Counted from the first letter of the stretch, positions 17,875 through 26,839 are shown. The stretch is 64,000 nt of DNA from Maricaulis sp. (GCA_002692855.1 NZMJ01000046.1:372806-436805), one strand, 5' to 3'. Notes: generated by a model from the sequence alone, not told the origin. Made by a program: numbers and translations.

Positions 17875-18908
17875 GCCGTTCCCACGGCCTCGCTGACCGA
17901 CGCGAATCCGTCCGCCTTCAATCGCTCGGCCAGGCCGCGTTTGATCCGCGTGACGAGGCCGGGCCCGTGATAGACCAGCGCGGAATAGAGCTGGATCACC
18001 GCCGCCCCGGCCCTGATCTTGGCGTATGCCGTGTCTGCGTCCTCGACGCCGCCGACGCCGATGAGCGGGGTATCCGCCCCCAGGGCCGACCGGAATTCAC
18101 GCAGCATGGCCGTCGATCGCTCAAACAGCGGCCGGCCCGACAATCCGCCGGCCTCGCCCTTGTCCGGACTGGTCAGCGTTTCTGGACGCATCAGCGTCGT
18201 GTTCGACACGATCAGGGCATCGAGCTTGTGGGCGGTCGCCGCGCCGGCAATGTCGGCGATATCCGCATCGGTCAGGTCTGGCGCCACCTTCAGAAACACC
18301 GGCTCGGCGCCTTTTGCAGCCATGACCCGCGTCAGGAGGTCGTCGAGCGCCGCGCGTGATTGCAGGGCACGCAGGCCCGGCGTGTTGGGCGACGAGATGT
18401 TGACGGTAAAGAAGGAGGCAAGACCGGACAGGCGTTTCAGGCTGGTCACATAGTCCGCCGCACGGTCCTCGCTGTCCTTGTTGGCCCCCAGATTGACGCC
18501 GACAACGCCGCTGCGTCCCGTTCGCGCCGCCATGCGCTCGGCAAATACGTCCAGGCCATCATTGTTGAATCCCATCCGGTTGATGACGGCACGATCATCG
18601 GTCAACCGGAAAACGCGCGGTTTGGGATTGCCGGCCTGGGGGCGCGGCGTGACAGCGCCGCATTCCACAAAGCCGAAGCCAAGTCCGAGTAGCCGGTCGG
18701 GGGCTTCACCATTCTTGTCATAACCCGCCGCCAGTCCGACCGGATTGGTCAGCGTCATTCCAGCAAGGGTCGTCGCCAGAACCGGGTCATCGCGTTCCTT
18801 GACCGGCGGAACCAGCCCGGCCTTCAGGAATGCCAGACTGGCCGTGTGCGCCGCTTCGGGAGGCAGCAAGCGCAGCGCTGCCGTGCCCAGCCGGTGGATC
18901 GCCGTCAT
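17871..18908 (-). CDS. pyrD: Quinone-dependent dihydroorotate dehydrogenase (class 2)
   Basis: This 345-residue FMN enzyme oxidises dihydroorotate to orotate in pyrimidine synthesis and passes electrons to quinone at the inner membrane. The amphipathic N-terminal helix typical of class 2 is present ('AIHRLGTAALRLLPPEAAH'). It is followed by 'GLAAGYDKNGE', 'INRMGFNNDG', 'GVNLGANKDSE', and the active-site 'NISSPNTPGLRALQ' with the catalytic Ser. 'LIGVGGVEDADTAYAKI' binds FMN phosphate. The ATG at 18908 overlaps the stop of the DUF952 gene (ATGA), so the two are translationally coupled; the longer frame upstream is spurious. Confidence 0.95.
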   Translation of the reverse strand: MTAIHRLGTAALRLLPPEAAHTASLAFLKAGLVPPVKERDDPVLATTLAGMTLTNPVGLAAGYDKNGEAPDRLLGLGFGFVECGAVTPRPQAGNPKPRVFRLTDDRAVINRMGFNNDGLDVFAERMAARTGRSGVVGVNLGANKDSEDRAADYVTSLKRLSGLASFFTVNISSPNTPGLRALQSRAALDDLLTRVMAAKGAEPVFLKVAPDLTDADIADIAGAATAHKLDALIVSNTTLMRPETLTSPDKGEAGGLSGRPLFERSTAMLREFRSALGADTPLIGVGGVEDADTAYAKIRAGAAVIQLYSALVYHGPGLVTRIKRGLAERLKADGFASVSEAVGTA

Positions 18909-19264
18909 CGCAGGAATTCCCCGGGGAAGGTCCAGTCCCCGTCCTCGCCGCGCGACAGGATATGCGCCTCTCTCACCGCGCTCATCGGCAGATCTGCGTA
19001 GAGGTGGGGAAAATCCTCGCCGCCGCGCGACTTTTCCCACTTCAGCGCTGGCCCCAGCCCACGCGCATCAATCGCCACGAAGACCAGGCGCGTGGCATCC
19101 GCGAAATGCTTGAACAGCGTTCCGGCGAGCTGGTCAGCAGTGGAGAAATGGATGAACCCGTCCGCCTTGTCGACGGGCGCGCCGGTATAGTGACCAGCGA
19201 CCAGGGCTGCGCCCCAGTCTGCCGGCTCGGCAATCTTGAAGATCGTGTCGGGTCGCTCGTTCAT
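18905..19264 (-). CDS. DUF952 family protein
   Basis: This 119-residue protein matches the DUF952 family ('IFKIAEPADWGAA', 'DGFIHFSTADQLAGT', 'LKWEKSRGGEDFPHLYADLP'). The family is widespread, has no settled function and has been compared with the ADP-ribosyltransferase fold. The conserved H-F-S and P-H-L-Y residues are present. It sits immediately upstream of and overlaps pyrD, a pairing common in alphaproteobacteria. Confidence 0.9.
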   Translation of the reverse strand: MNERPDTIFKIAEPADWGAALVAGHYTGAPVDKADGFIHFSTADQLAGTLFKHFADATRLVFVAIDARGLGPALKWEKSRGGEDFPHLYADLPMSAVREAHILSRGEDGDWTFPGEFLR

Positions 19265-19326
19265 CCCGCCCGGTTATCCCCCCCAATGGCCAAGCGCAAG
19301 CCGCCCCGTTGCGCCGACCCCCGGTA

Positions 19327-19342
19327 AAGGATAATAATCCTT
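19327..19342. promoter_or_regulatory. Palindrome upstream of the S24 repressor-like gene
   Basis: A perfect AAGGAT-AATA-ATCCTT dyad lies 37 bases upstream of the S24 gene start, in the intergenic region shared with DUF952/pyrD. The size and position fit an autoregulatory operator, but no binding evidence exists. Confidence 0.4.
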
Positions 19343-19379
19343 CAAACGAGCACAAAACAAGAATGAAAGGAGGGGTTGC

Positions 19380-20006
19380 ATGCTGACCCACATCCAGGTG
19401 TGGCGCGGTGTGGACCGTCTGGCGGCACGTGCCGGGCTGACCCCATCCGGCCTGGCCCGTATGGCCGGCCTCGACCCGACCACCTTCAACCCCTCCAAGC
19501 GTACCGGCGAGAACGGCACGCGGCTGCGCTGGCCGTCCACCGAAAGCCTGTCCAAGGCCCTGGCGGCAGCCCGCGTCAGCTTCGAGGATTTCGCGGCAAT
19601 GGCGACAGGCGGCACAACGGGGCGCACGGTCCCGCTGATCGGCTTGGCACGCGCGGGCGAAAGGGGATTTTTCGACGATTCCGGCTTTCCGGTCGGACAG
19701 GGTTGGCGGGAAGTCCACTTCCCCGGCATCGAGGACCCGTCCGCCTATGCGCTCGAAATTTCCGGAGACTCGATGCAACCGGTCTACCGTGAGGGCGATG
19801 TTGTCGTAGTCTCTCCCGACGACAATCCGCGCCGCGGCGACCGCGTCGTGGTCAAGACGCGGCAGGGCGAGGTCATGGCCAAACGGCTGGAACGGATAAC
19901 CAGCCAGTCGATCACGCTGGCCTCGTTCAATCCCGACTACAAGGACCGTATTCTCGACCTGCGCGATGTCGCGTGGATGTCTCGGATCGTGTGGGCGAGC
20001 CAGTAA
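19380..20006 (+). CDS. S24 family (LexA/CI-like) HTH repressor
   Basis: This 208-residue protein has an N-terminal helix-turn-helix ('LARMAGLDPTTFNPSKR', residues ~20-50) and a C-terminal S24/LexA-type domain. 'LEISGDSMQPVYREGD' holds the nucleophilic Ser and 'GEVMAKRL' the Lys of the autocleavage dyad. An Ala-Gly pair in 'GLARAGERG' is a plausible self-cleavage site. It is chromosomal and has no phage neighbours, so it is probably a host stress or SOS-type regulator rather than a prophage remnant. AAGGAGG precedes the ATG. Confidence 0.85.
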   Translation: MLTHIQVWRGVDRLAARAGLTPSGLARMAGLDPTTFNPSKRTGENGTRLRWPSTESLSKALAAARVSFEDFAAMATGGTTGRTVPLIGLARAGERGFFDDSGFPVGQGWREVHFPGIEDPSAYALEISGDSMQPVYREGDVVVVSPDDNPRRGDRVVVKTRQGEVMAKRLERITSQSITLASFNPDYKDRILDLRDVAWMSRIVWASQ

Positions 20007-20158
20007 GCGCTTGTGATCCACGGCGATTCACAAATCCGCCACGAATGCGTCACGAAACAGACCGCGAATCAACGGCGTAAGGGGAACTGATCCGGCGCAC
20101 GTGCGTTAGATCATGGTTAACGGACACGCGTTTCCTGAAGAAGCAAGGAGCTCCGCTC

Positions 20159-20515
20159 ATGTCCCTCCTCCCCCAGATCACCACCGCACTGTCCCTGCAC
20201 GGCATCGCCGTCGTGTCACCCTCCGGCCGCCGCATCGGCGAGCTGGAAGACATCGCCGTCGGCGTTACGACGGGCCGGGTCCTTCACGCAGTTCTGGCGC
20301 TCGATACGCCCAGCGAACTCGGCGAACGCTACTACGCCGTTCCGTGGGAAACCCTCACGCTCGACACCGCCAATGACCGCTGCGTCCTGAACGTGCCGGT
20401 GGAGACGCTTCGCGCGGCACCCGCCCTGCCCAGCGCCGACGCCATCGACCATGCCGATCCGCGCCTGCGCAGCGCGATCAGCTCGCATTTCGGGCGCTAC
20501 CCGAACGCGGCCTAG
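20159..20515 (+). CDS. PRC-barrel domain protein
   Basis: This 118-residue protein has a PRC-barrel signature ('VVSPSGRRIGELEDIAVGVTTGRVLHAVLAL' and 'RYYAVPWETLTLD'). PRC-barrels bind proteins or RNA and are found in RimM and photosynthetic reaction-centre H subunits. Stand-alone alphaproteobacterial copies are often stress induced, but the partner is not known. Strong AAGGAG precedes the ATG. It is convergent with the small HTH gene. Confidence 0.85.
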   Translation: MSLLPQITTALSLHGIAVVSPSGRRIGELEDIAVGVTTGRVLHAVLALDTPSELGERYYAVPWETLTLDTANDRCVLNVPVETLRAAPALPSADAIDHADPRLRSAISSHFGRYPNAA

Positions 20516-20541
20516 AGCGCGTCGATCAATATCCGGAGGCG

Positions 20542-20760
20542 TCACGCCTCCGGATACTGGAAGACCTGCTCGAGCGGGACGCCAAACACGCGCGCAATCT
20601 GGAACGCCACCTCGAGGGAGGGTGAATACTTCCCCTGCTCGATCGCGATGATCGTCTGGCGTGTAACCCCGACCCGCTTGGCCAGTTCGGCTTGGGTCAT
20701 TTCCAGGGAATGAAACCGCAAGGTGCGGATCTGGTTCGTGATGCGTGTGGCCTTACCCAT
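20542..20760 (-). CDS. Small XRE-family HTH regulator
   Basis: This 72-residue, single-domain helix-turn-helix protein reads '[40 protein letters not shown]', the YgzD/XRE type with a short C-terminal tail ([10 protein letters not shown]). It overlaps the upstream membrane-protein gene by 8 bases, so it is the last gene of a three-gene operon. Such small HTH proteins often repress their own operon; a dyad over the operon promoter (21651-21693) is the natural candidate site. Confidence 0.92.
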   Translation of the reverse strand: MGKATRITNQIRTLRFHSLEMTQAELAKRVGVTRQTIIAIEQGKYSPSLEVAFQIARVFGVPLEQVFQYPEA

Positions 20761-21181
20761 CGGCTTGCCCTCCCATCAGCCGGATGAGTAGCCCGGCCGC
20801 GCCGCCGAGCATCACCCCCACATAGAGCGTGTTGGCGATCCAGAACGTAGGCTGGTCGAGGAACATCAGCGCGAGCGCCAGAAAGACGGATGCCTGCACG
20901 ACATGGGCGGCCCATGTCTCACCGCGCCGCTCGGCGCGGCGGTCACGCTCGTCTTCCGTGTCGGCCGCTCCATCGCGGATCCCTTCGTCCCGGACAGCGA
21001 TGGCGATGGACGCCACGACCAGGAGCACCACGAACCCGATCAGGCTTGTGGCCATTGGCCATTTCCAGGCAGCGTCCGCGCCGGACTCGATGAAGGACGG
21101 GATCACGCGCGCGAGATACCACCCGAACGCCGCCAGTCCGCTGACCAGTGCGGCGATGTTGATCTTCTGCATCATCGTCAT
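20753..21181 (-). CDS. Four-helix membrane protein with DERDR loop (copy 2)
   Basis: This 142-residue inner-membrane protein has four predicted helices: two before and two after an acidic/basic cytoplasmic loop containing '[15 protein letters not shown]'. The upstream gene encodes a protein of the same plan with a similar loop, so the two are probably paralogues. The layout resembles DUF2178-type membrane proteins, which often sit beside a small XRE regulator as here. Function is unknown. It overlaps the XRE gene by 8 bases and follows copy 1 after 3 bases. Confidence 0.8.
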   Translation of the reverse strand: MTMMQKINIAALVSGLAAFGWYLARVIPSFIESGADAAWKWPMATSLIGFVVLLVVASIAIAVRDEGIRDGAADTEDERDRRAERRGETWAAHVVQASVFLALALMFLDQPTFWIANTLYVGVMLGGAAGLLIRLMGGQADG

Positions 21182-21184
21182 GCC

Positions 21185-21619
21185 TCACACCCCCCGGCGA
21201 TAGTCGATCAGCTTCGAGACCGCCTTCACGATCTCACCCGCGACCAGGCCGGCCAGGATCGCATTGGCGATCATCCAGACCGGAAATCCGAGCATCGCCA
21301 GAACCAGCGCACCGAATGATCCCAGCGCCAGCACGAAACCGCCCCGCTGGTCGCCGCGCATTTCAATCATCCGGTCGCGCTCATCCCGGCTCTCGTCGGC
21401 TTCCGACGGTTTGAGGATGGCGATCACGATATGCGCCACGATCGACAGAACCACGACCGCAGCGACGGTCACGATCATCGTGGCATTGGTCGCGGCCAGC
21501 GCCTGTTCGGGCGGCACATCCGCCGACAGGATGCCGAGCGCCGCCCCGCCGAAATACACACCGTAAACGCCCAGCATGATCATCAGCATGGCGATGTTGC
21601 TTTTCTCGTGAAAACTCAT
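21185..21619 (-). CDS. Four-helix membrane protein with DERDR loop (copy 1)
   Basis: This 144-residue membrane protein starts at ATG 21619, with GAGGAA upstream; the longer frame from 21658 lies across the promoter. There are four predicted helices, with the central loop 'DESRDERDRMIEMRGDQRG' matching the DERDR motif of the downstream copy. It is the first gene of a three-gene operon with copy 2 and the XRE regulator. Proteins of this kind (DUF2178-like) are of unknown function; a role in membrane stress sensing together with the regulator is only a guess. Confidence 0.8.
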   Translation of the reverse strand: MSFHEKSNIAMLMIMLGVYGVYFGGAALGILSADVPPEQALAATNATMIVTVAAVVVLSIVAHIVIAILKPSEADESRDERDRMIEMRGDQRGGFVLALGSFGALVLAMLGFPVWMIANAILAGLVAGEIVKAVSKLIDYRRGV

Positions 21620-21650
21620 GTCAGTTCCTCTCGACCTCGTGTCTTGTATC

Positions 21651-21693
21651 TTTGACATTGTCTCATGTAGGGCATGGTAGACATGGTGTCAAA
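21651..21693 (-). promoter_or_regulatory. Promoter and dyad of the membrane-protein/XRE operon
   Basis: On the minus strand a TTGACA -35 (21687-21692) and a TACATG -10 (21664-21669) are spaced by 17 bases. The whole segment is an imperfect palindrome: TTTGACA and GTCT/AGAC blocks are mirrored at both ends around the -10 region, with CATG inside. This places a likely operator directly over the promoter, consistent with autoregulation by the XRE protein encoded last in the operon. Confidence 0.55.
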
Positions 21694-21888
21694 TATATTC
21701 GACGTGAAATCTCGCGAAGCCACGCTCCTTCTGCATCCGGCCGGGAAGCAGACGACGGATCAGGCCCCGTCACCCCGTTTCAGGAATGGAGAGGCGGAAG
21801 GCGCTCCCTCCCGGGCTGCGATCCTCCAAAATCAGGTTCAGCTTGGTGCTTTCCGCTTCTCCACCCGTTTTCCGGGGGGCCTAAGCCA
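21694..21888. other. Intergenic region between operon promoter and lysK stop
   Basis: About 195 bases upstream of the operon and downstream of lysK. I see no convincing gene, RNA structure or strong terminator here. Confidence 0.4.
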
Positions 21889-23475
21889 TCAGCCGTCCGC
21901 GAGTTCGCCTGCAAGGCCGCGTTCGATCAGGGCGATGGTCTCCGGGATGCCGTAGACCGCAACGAAGCCGCCGAAACGCGGACCCTGGCTCTGGCCGAGC
22001 AGCACTTCGTAGAGGCCCTTGAACCAGTCGCGGAGATTGTCGAACGCCCTGTCCTTGCCGGCGGCATAGACCTCGTTCTGGATCGTCTCCGCATCCGTCT
22101 CGGCCGGGTCGAGCGCCTTGAGCCGCTGGACCAGGTCTTCCATCGCCTCGCGCTCCAGCGCAGAGGCCAGCCGGTAGGACTTGTTCGGCTTCACGAAGTC
22201 CTCGTAATAGGCGACCGCCCGTTCGGCGAGCGCATCGAGGACCGGGTGCGTTTCCGGCGTCGCGCCGTCCACATAGCGGCCGATAAAGCCCCAGAGCGCC
22301 GCCTTGTCCTCGGCGCCCGCCGCCGAGGCGAGATTCAGGAGCAACGCAAAGCTGATCGGCGGCACTTCTGACGGCGGATTGCCGTCATGGATATGCCAGA
22401 CGGGGTTTTCCAGCTGCTTGGCCTCGTCCTGCCCGGCATAGGCGGCGAGGTGCTGGTAATATTCGTCGACCGCCTTCGGGATCACGTCGAAATAGAGCCG
22501 CTTGGCCGTACGCGGCTTGGCAAAATTGTAGAGCGACAGGCTCTCCTGCGTGCCGTAGCGCAACCATTCCTCGACCGACAGGCCATTGCCCTTGGACTTG
22601 GAAATCTTCTCGCCCTGCTCGTCGAGGAAAAGCTCGTAGACATATTGAACCGGCGGCTGCACGCCGAGGATCTTGCAGATGCGCGAATAGATCGGCGCAT
22701 TGGTCTGGTGATCCTTCCCGAACATCTCGAAATCGACGCCGAGCGCCGCCCAGCGCATGCCGAAATCCGGCTTCCATTGCAGCTTGGTGTTCCCGCCCGT
22801 CACCGGCAGCGTGACGTCCGTGCCGTCCTCGTCGGCGAAGGTGATCGTACCCGCCTTGGGGTCGGTCGCCTTCATCGGCACGTATAGAACCTGGCCCGTC
22901 GTCGGCGAGATCGGCAGGAAGGGCGAATAGGTTGCCTGGCGCTCGGCGCCCAGCGTCGGCAGCATCACGCCCATGATGTCGTCGAACTTTTCGAGCGCCC
23001 GGATCAGCACTTCGTCGAACGCGCCGGACCGGTATTGCTCGGTTGCCGACAGGAATTCGTACTCGAAGCCGAAACTGTCGAGGAAGGCGCGCAGCCGCGC
23101 ATTGTTGTGCTGGGCAAAGCCTTCATGCGTGCCGAACGGGTCGGGCACATCGGTCAGCGGCTTGCCGAGATGGGCGTGCAGCAAGTCCTGGTTCGGCACG
23201 TTGGACGGCACTTTGCGCATGCCGTCCATGTCGTCCGAAAAGCAGATCAGCCGCGTCTTGATGCTGTCGCCGGTCAGCACGCGGAAGGCATGGCGCACCA
23301 TCGATGTGCGCGCCACCTCGCCGAACGTGCCCATGTGCGGCAGGCCCGACGGACCGTAACCCGTCTCGAAGATCACCTCTTCCTTGCCGGACTTTTCGAC
23401 CCGTTTGAGGATCTCCCGCGCCAGTTCGAACGGCCAGGCCTTGGCGTTCCGGGCAAGGGCGGGAAGATCACTCAT
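21889..23475 (-). CDS. lysK: Class I lysyl-tRNA synthetase
   Basis: This 528-residue enzyme charges tRNA-Lys. It belongs to the archaeal-type class I LysRS family, found in many alphaproteobacteria instead of the class II LysS. The HIGH-like motif is '[10 protein letters not shown]' (residues 44-53) and the KMSKS-like motif is 'KISKSKGN'. '[19 protein letters not shown]' and '[13 protein letters not shown]' are also typical of the class I family. The length is normal. It stands alone, with a 93-base gap to the upstream gene. Confidence 0.96.
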   Translation of the reverse strand: MSDLPALARNAKAWPFELAREILKRVEKSGKEEVIFETGYGPSGLPHMGTFGEVARTSMVRHAFRVLTGDSIKTRLICFSDDMDGMRKVPSNVPNQDLLHAHLGKPLTDVPDPFGTHEGFAQHNNARLRAFLDSFGFEYEFLSATEQYRSGAFDEVLIRALEKFDDIMGVMLPTLGAERQATYSPFLPISPTTGQVLYVPMKATDPKAGTITFADEDGTDVTLPVTGGNTKLQWKPDFGMRWAALGVDFEMFGKDHQTNAPIYSRICKILGVQPPVQYVYELFLDEQGEKISKSKGNGLSVEEWLRYGTQESLSLYNFAKPRTAKRLYFDVIPKAVDEYYQHLAAYAGQDEAKQLENPVWHIHDGNPPSEVPPISFALLLNLASAAGAEDKAALWGFIGRYVDGATPETHPVLDALAERAVAYYEDFVKPNKSYRLASALEREAMEDLVQRLKALDPAETDAETIQNEVYAAGKDRAFDNLRDWFKGLYEVLLGQSQGPRFGGFVAVYGIPETIALIERGLAGELADG

Positions 23476-23568
23476 CTCGTGTCGCTTTCAGTTCAGGTGT
23501 TGCGTCTCCCGCGCGACCTAGGCCCGCCGGGCTTTGCGGTCAACTGCCGCGGCGGTGGCGGTCGGTGG

Positions 23569-25047
23569 TCAGTCTTCCGGAAGGGCGCCATAGATCGCCG
23601 CGAGATCACTCCCCCAGACATTGTCGTCAAAGGACGCGTTCCATGCGGCCAGAAGGAAGTTGTCGGCCAGCTGGAAATAGCCGGCCTGGCGCAGCGCCAT
23701 GCTCGCAAAGGCCAACTCGTCGATGGCGGTGTATTCTTCGTCCAGCGGGCTTCGGCCAGAAAAATGCCTCCGGGCAACGGTCTCGCCGTAGACACGAAGA
23801 ATACCGCGTCCAAGATCGTTGGCATCTACACCATCAATCAGACTTCGGATGTCCCACACGCTGTGTTGCAACCTGCCTTCCGCGTCCTCGGCGAAAAGGA
23901 GATCGAACGCTGACTGATGCTGCCCGCAAGTCAGGCGCGTACGGACGACAAGGCCCGGCGCCTGCCATGCAAAAGCCGGTTGATGTGTGTCGACAATAAT
24001 CCGGACTTCCGGGTTGGCGGGTTGAAGTCCCTCGATCGCATCACGGGTTTGCGCCACCGCCAGAAGGAGGGAAGCCAGTTCAGCGGCGGGAAGGGCAAGG
24101 TCGCATCGGCCGGCCTGCGCCAGTTCAAAGGCCGGCGAGGCGATGTTGCTTGCATACTGCACATCCGGATCGGACAGCGTGGCCCGCAAGGCGAGCTCTG
24201 CAAATCGCGCCGCGCGCTGCGTGTCGCCTCGACTGTTCAGTATGCGCGCAACCCGAATGAACCACTCCGACAGCTCCGATTGCGTTTCCAGGGTTGATTC
24301 TGCCCAGCGGATCGCCTGGGCCTCTCCCGCGCCAGGTTGGGCGGCGGCGAGAAGAGCGGCCGCTTCGAAATAATTCCACGAATTCTGTTCGATCTCGAGC
24401 AGTCTCGACTGGATGTGCAGGGCCCGCTGAAGCCGGCCCGCGTGAATCTCGAGCTGAACCAGCTCTTCGAGAAGGGGGACGTAGTGCTCGGCCGAAAGGC
24501 CGGGCCGGTTGAGCATCCCCTCGATCAGGGAGCGCTGAACGTTGGACAGTGCCTCGAGACTTCTCACCAGCCGCCACTCGATATCCAACGCTGCCTCTTC
24601 ATTTGCTTCGAGCTCACTTTGACGCCGGCTTTCCTCGATCAGTGCGCTGGCAAGCTCGTTCGCTTCGGCGACCTCTCCGGTCCCCACCAGAAGTTCAATT
24701 ACGGCCCGGCTGTCTGTTACGGCGTATTCGTCGCCGAGTCGGGATCGCATCTGCTGCAAAAGATCGAGCGCGATCTCTGCTGCTTCTCTTCGATGGCCGA
24801 AAGAGTTTAGCTCCCACGCCAGATCGGCCCATTCCCAACTCTCGGTCCAGAACGGGTCCTCTCTGGAGGAGGTGCGTTCGGCCTGCCAATCAACCGCCGC
24901 GTCCATCCGCGCCCAGACCTCGTCCCGCATCGGCAAATCCGTCGCGAGAATGCGTTCGGGCTGTTCGGCGCTCGCCACCTGCGCAGCAGCACCCGGCGAA
25001 GCGAAGGTCCAAGCCAGAACGGCCAGCGGGATGAGGGTCGCTCTCAT
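23569..25047 (-). CDS. Unrecognised exported helical-repeat protein
   Basis: This 492-residue protein has an N-terminal signal peptide (TLIPLAVLAWTFASPGAAAQ) and no further membrane helix, so it is predicted periplasmic. The body is almost wholly alpha-helical with degenerate TPR-like pairs, e.g. 'WADLAWELNSFGHRREAAEIALDLLQQ' and 'RILNSRGDTQRAARFAELALRA'. Two cysteines ('AGRCDLALP', 'RLTCGQHQ') could pair. I do not recognise a named family or catalytic site. Codon use looks slightly less GC-rich than its neighbours. Confidence 0.75.
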   Translation of the reverse strand: MRATLIPLAVLAWTFASPGAAAQVASAEQPERILATDLPMRDEVWARMDAAVDWQAERTSSREDPFWTESWEWADLAWELNSFGHRREAAEIALDLLQQMRSRLGDEYAVTDSRAVIELLVGTGEVAEANELASALIEESRRQSELEANEEAALDIEWRLVRSLEALSNVQRSLIEGMLNRPGLSAEHYVPLLEELVQLEIHAGRLQRALHIQSRLLEIEQNSWNYFEAAALLAAAQPGAGEAQAIRWAESTLETQSELSEWFIRVARILNSRGDTQRAARFAELALRATLSDPDVQYASNIASPAFELAQAGRCDLALPAAELASLLLAVAQTRDAIEGLQPANPEVRIIVDTHQPAFAWQAPGLVVRTRLTCGQHQSAFDLLFAEDAEGRLQHSVWDIRSLIDGVDANDLGRGILRVYGETVARRHFSGRSPLDEEYTAIDELAFASMALRQAGYFQLADNFLLAAWNASFDDNVWGSDLAAIYGALPED

Positions 25048-25089
25048 GCCCGCCAGAGTAGCAAAACAAGGCGGAACCAGCGACAGGAA

Positions 25090-25458
25090 TCAAGCGCTGC
25101 CGAGTTTCGACTGGAAGCTGACCTGCTGGCCGTTCGGCGCGGTCAGCATGTAGATCCGCTCGCCATGCGCATCGGTCGGGCCTTGCGGATCGAGGCCGTT
25201 ATTGCGCGCATTGGCCGCAAAGGCGTCGGCATCGTCGACGACGATCTGCAGCATCGTCATTTCCCCCATGCCCTCGCCGGACGGCCAGAACTCCATCCAG
25301 CTGCCCTCGCCCGCAGGCAGGACCGCGCCGTGAAACCCCGCATCGGCCGGCATGCCGAGATCGCGCGGCGTGATGCCGAGACCTTCCGTGCCCAGAAACC
25401 CAGCGAGCGCTTCGGCATCGCTCGAGACCTGGCACCAGCGGATACCCAATACCTTCAT
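25090..25458 (-). CDS. VOC (glyoxalase-like) family protein
   Basis: This 122-residue vicinal oxygen chelate protein forms two beta-alpha-beta-beta-beta modules, 'IRWCQVSSDAEALAGFLGTEGLG' and 'TMLQIVVDDADAFAANARNNG', and ends in 'YMLTAPNGQQVSFQSKL'. Typical metal ligands (His/Glu) are not all obvious, so it may be a binding protein rather than an enzyme. The start has GGGAG upstream. It is downstream of the SixA-like gene on the same strand, 30 bases apart. Confidence 0.82.
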   Translation of the reverse strand: MKVLGIRWCQVSSDAEALAGFLGTEGLGITPRDLGMPADAGFHGAVLPAGEGSWMEFWPSGEGMGEMTMLQIVVDDADAFAANARNNGLDPQGPTDAHGERIYMLTAPNGQQVSFQSKLGSA

Positions 25459-25488
25459 GACAAAACTCCCCGTCGTCCTGCGGGCAGT

Positions 25489-25974
25489 CTAGCCCGCCAT
25501 AGGGTCAAAGGTGCAAACCAGCCGGGGATTGCCCAGCGCCGCATCAACCTCGAACACGGTCGCGGCGCTGGTCGGATAGCCATCAGGCAGTTCGGCGGCC
25601 GCGTCCGCCTTCCAGCCCAGATCATGCGCCAGCGCGCCAATTCCCGGATTGTGTCCCACCATCACGACGGTGTCGTGATGGTCGAACGCGTCGCGCGCCG
25701 CGCGCTCAAGAAAGTCCTGCGAGGCGTGGTAAAGCGCCATTGGGGACTCGGTCGCTATGTCGCCGATGGCATCGGAAATGATCGACCAGGTCTGTTTCGT
25801 GCGTTGCGCAGGCGAGACCAGCGCCAGCGACGGTGTCACCCCGGCTTCGGCAAGCGCCACACCGGCACGCGCGGCATCATCGCGGCCATCCGGTGTGAGG
25901 CCGCGCGCAAAGTCATCCTCCGCATCCATGCGGTCGACGGACTTGGCGTGACGGACAAGGATCAGAAAAGGCAT
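25489..25974 (-). CDS. SixA-like histidine phosphatase
   Basis: This ~161-residue histidine phosphatase-superfamily protein has the SixA-type short form. The RHG-like motif is 'LILVRHAKS', with the nucleophilic His. 'SPAQRTKQTW' and 'VMVGHNPGIGALAHDL', with the second His, complete the active site. SixA removes phosphate from phosphohistidine on proteins such as PtsN/phosphotransfer modules; the target here is unknown. The start at 25974 gives the family-like N-terminus; the ATG at 25986 is an alternative. The gene is divergent from the peroxiredoxin. Confidence 0.86.
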   Translation of the reverse strand: MPFLILVRHAKSVDRMDAEDDFARGLTPDGRDDAARAGVALAEAGVTPSLALVSPAQRTKQTWSIISDAIGDIATESPMALYHASQDFLERAARDAFDHHDTVVMVGHNPGIGALAHDLGWKADAAAELPDGYPTSAATVFEVDAALGNPRLVCTFDPMAG

Positions 25975-26095
25975 CGGCGCGTTCATCTCCGGCGTGTGTA
26001 AAGATTCGTCGCGGCAAGCCTTGCATAGCCCGGCCTTTGCCGCCATCTCGGGGGTGGCACTCATACCATCCGCGACGCAGATGAAGGAGAAAAAG

Positions 26096-26731
26096 ATGGG
26101 CCTCTTGCTGGGCGATATTGCCCCCGATTTCGACGCCGAAACCAACGAAGGAAAGATCAATTTCCACGACTGGATCGGCGATAACTGGGTCGTGTTTTTC
26201 TCGCACCCGGCCGACTACACCCCCGTTTGCACGACCGAGCTGGGCTATACCGCCAAGCTGAAGGACGAGTTCGCCAAGCGCAATGTGAAGGCCATCGCCC
26301 TGTCGATCGACAGCGTCGAGGACCACAAGGGCTGGATCAAGGACATTGAGGAAACCCAGAACACCAAGGTGAATTTCCCGATCATCGCCGACACCGACAA
26401 GAAGGTGTCCGATCTCTATTCGATGATCCATCCGAATGCGGATGCGAAGGTCACGGTGCGTTCGGTTTATGTCATCGACCCGAACAAGAAGATCCGCGCC
26501 ACCTTCACCTATCCGCCGAGCGCGGGCCGGAATTTCAACGAGATCCTGCGCCTCATCGACTCCCTGCAACTGACGGACGGCTACAAGGTCGCCACGCCGG
26601 TCAACTGGGAATCCGGCGAGGACGTCATCGTCGTCCCGTCGCTGTCGGACGAGGACGCCGACAAGCTCTTCCCCAAGGGCTACAAGAAGATCAAACCCTA
26701 TCTGCGCGTCACACCGCAGCCGAACAAATAG
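26096..26731 (+). CDS. 1-Cys peroxiredoxin (Prx6 type)
   Basis: This 211-residue Prx6-type peroxiredoxin reduces hydrogen peroxide and organic peroxides in the cytoplasm. The peroxidatic Cys is Cys45 in 'HPADYTPVCTTELG'. There is no resolving Cys elsewhere in the chain, which fits the 1-Cys class. The long C-terminal domain ('VATPVNWESGEDVIVVPSLSDEDA') is the dimer arm characteristic of Prx6. AAGGAG precedes the ATG at good spacing. A strong hairpin terminator follows. Confidence 0.95.
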   Translation: MGLLLGDIAPDFDAETNEGKINFHDWIGDNWVVFFSHPADYTPVCTTELGYTAKLKDEFAKRNVKAIALSIDSVEDHKGWIKDIEETQNTKVNFPIIADTDKKVSDLYSMIHPNADAKVTVRSVYVIDPNKKIRATFTYPPSAGRNFNEILRLIDSLQLTDGYKVATPVNWESGEDVIVVPSLSDEDADKLFPKGYKKIKPYLRVTPQPNK

Positions 26732-26755
26732 CGGTCTGATCCGTTGTTCACGGGC

Positions 26756-26790
26756 AAGGCCCGGCCGGTCTCCGGCCGGGCCTTCTTGTT
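26756..26790 (+). terminator. Rho-independent terminator after the peroxiredoxin gene
   Basis: A perfect 13-bp stem (AAGGCCCGGCCGG / CCGGCCGGGCCTT) with a 3-base loop is followed by a T-rich CTTGTTTTC tail, 24 bases after the stop codon. Confidence 0.88.
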
Positions 26791-26839
26791 TTCAGGGGGC
26801 GGCGCATGACAGTCTCGGGCACCGGCCATCGGAGTTGCC

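Noticed and set aside
19380..20006. Prophage repressor
   Set aside because: No integrase, portal, terminase or tail gene is nearby, so a host regulator is more likely.
21694..21888. Small gene or riboswitch between lysK and the membrane operon
   Set aside because: No convincing start with ribosome binding site, RNA structure or conserved motif seen.
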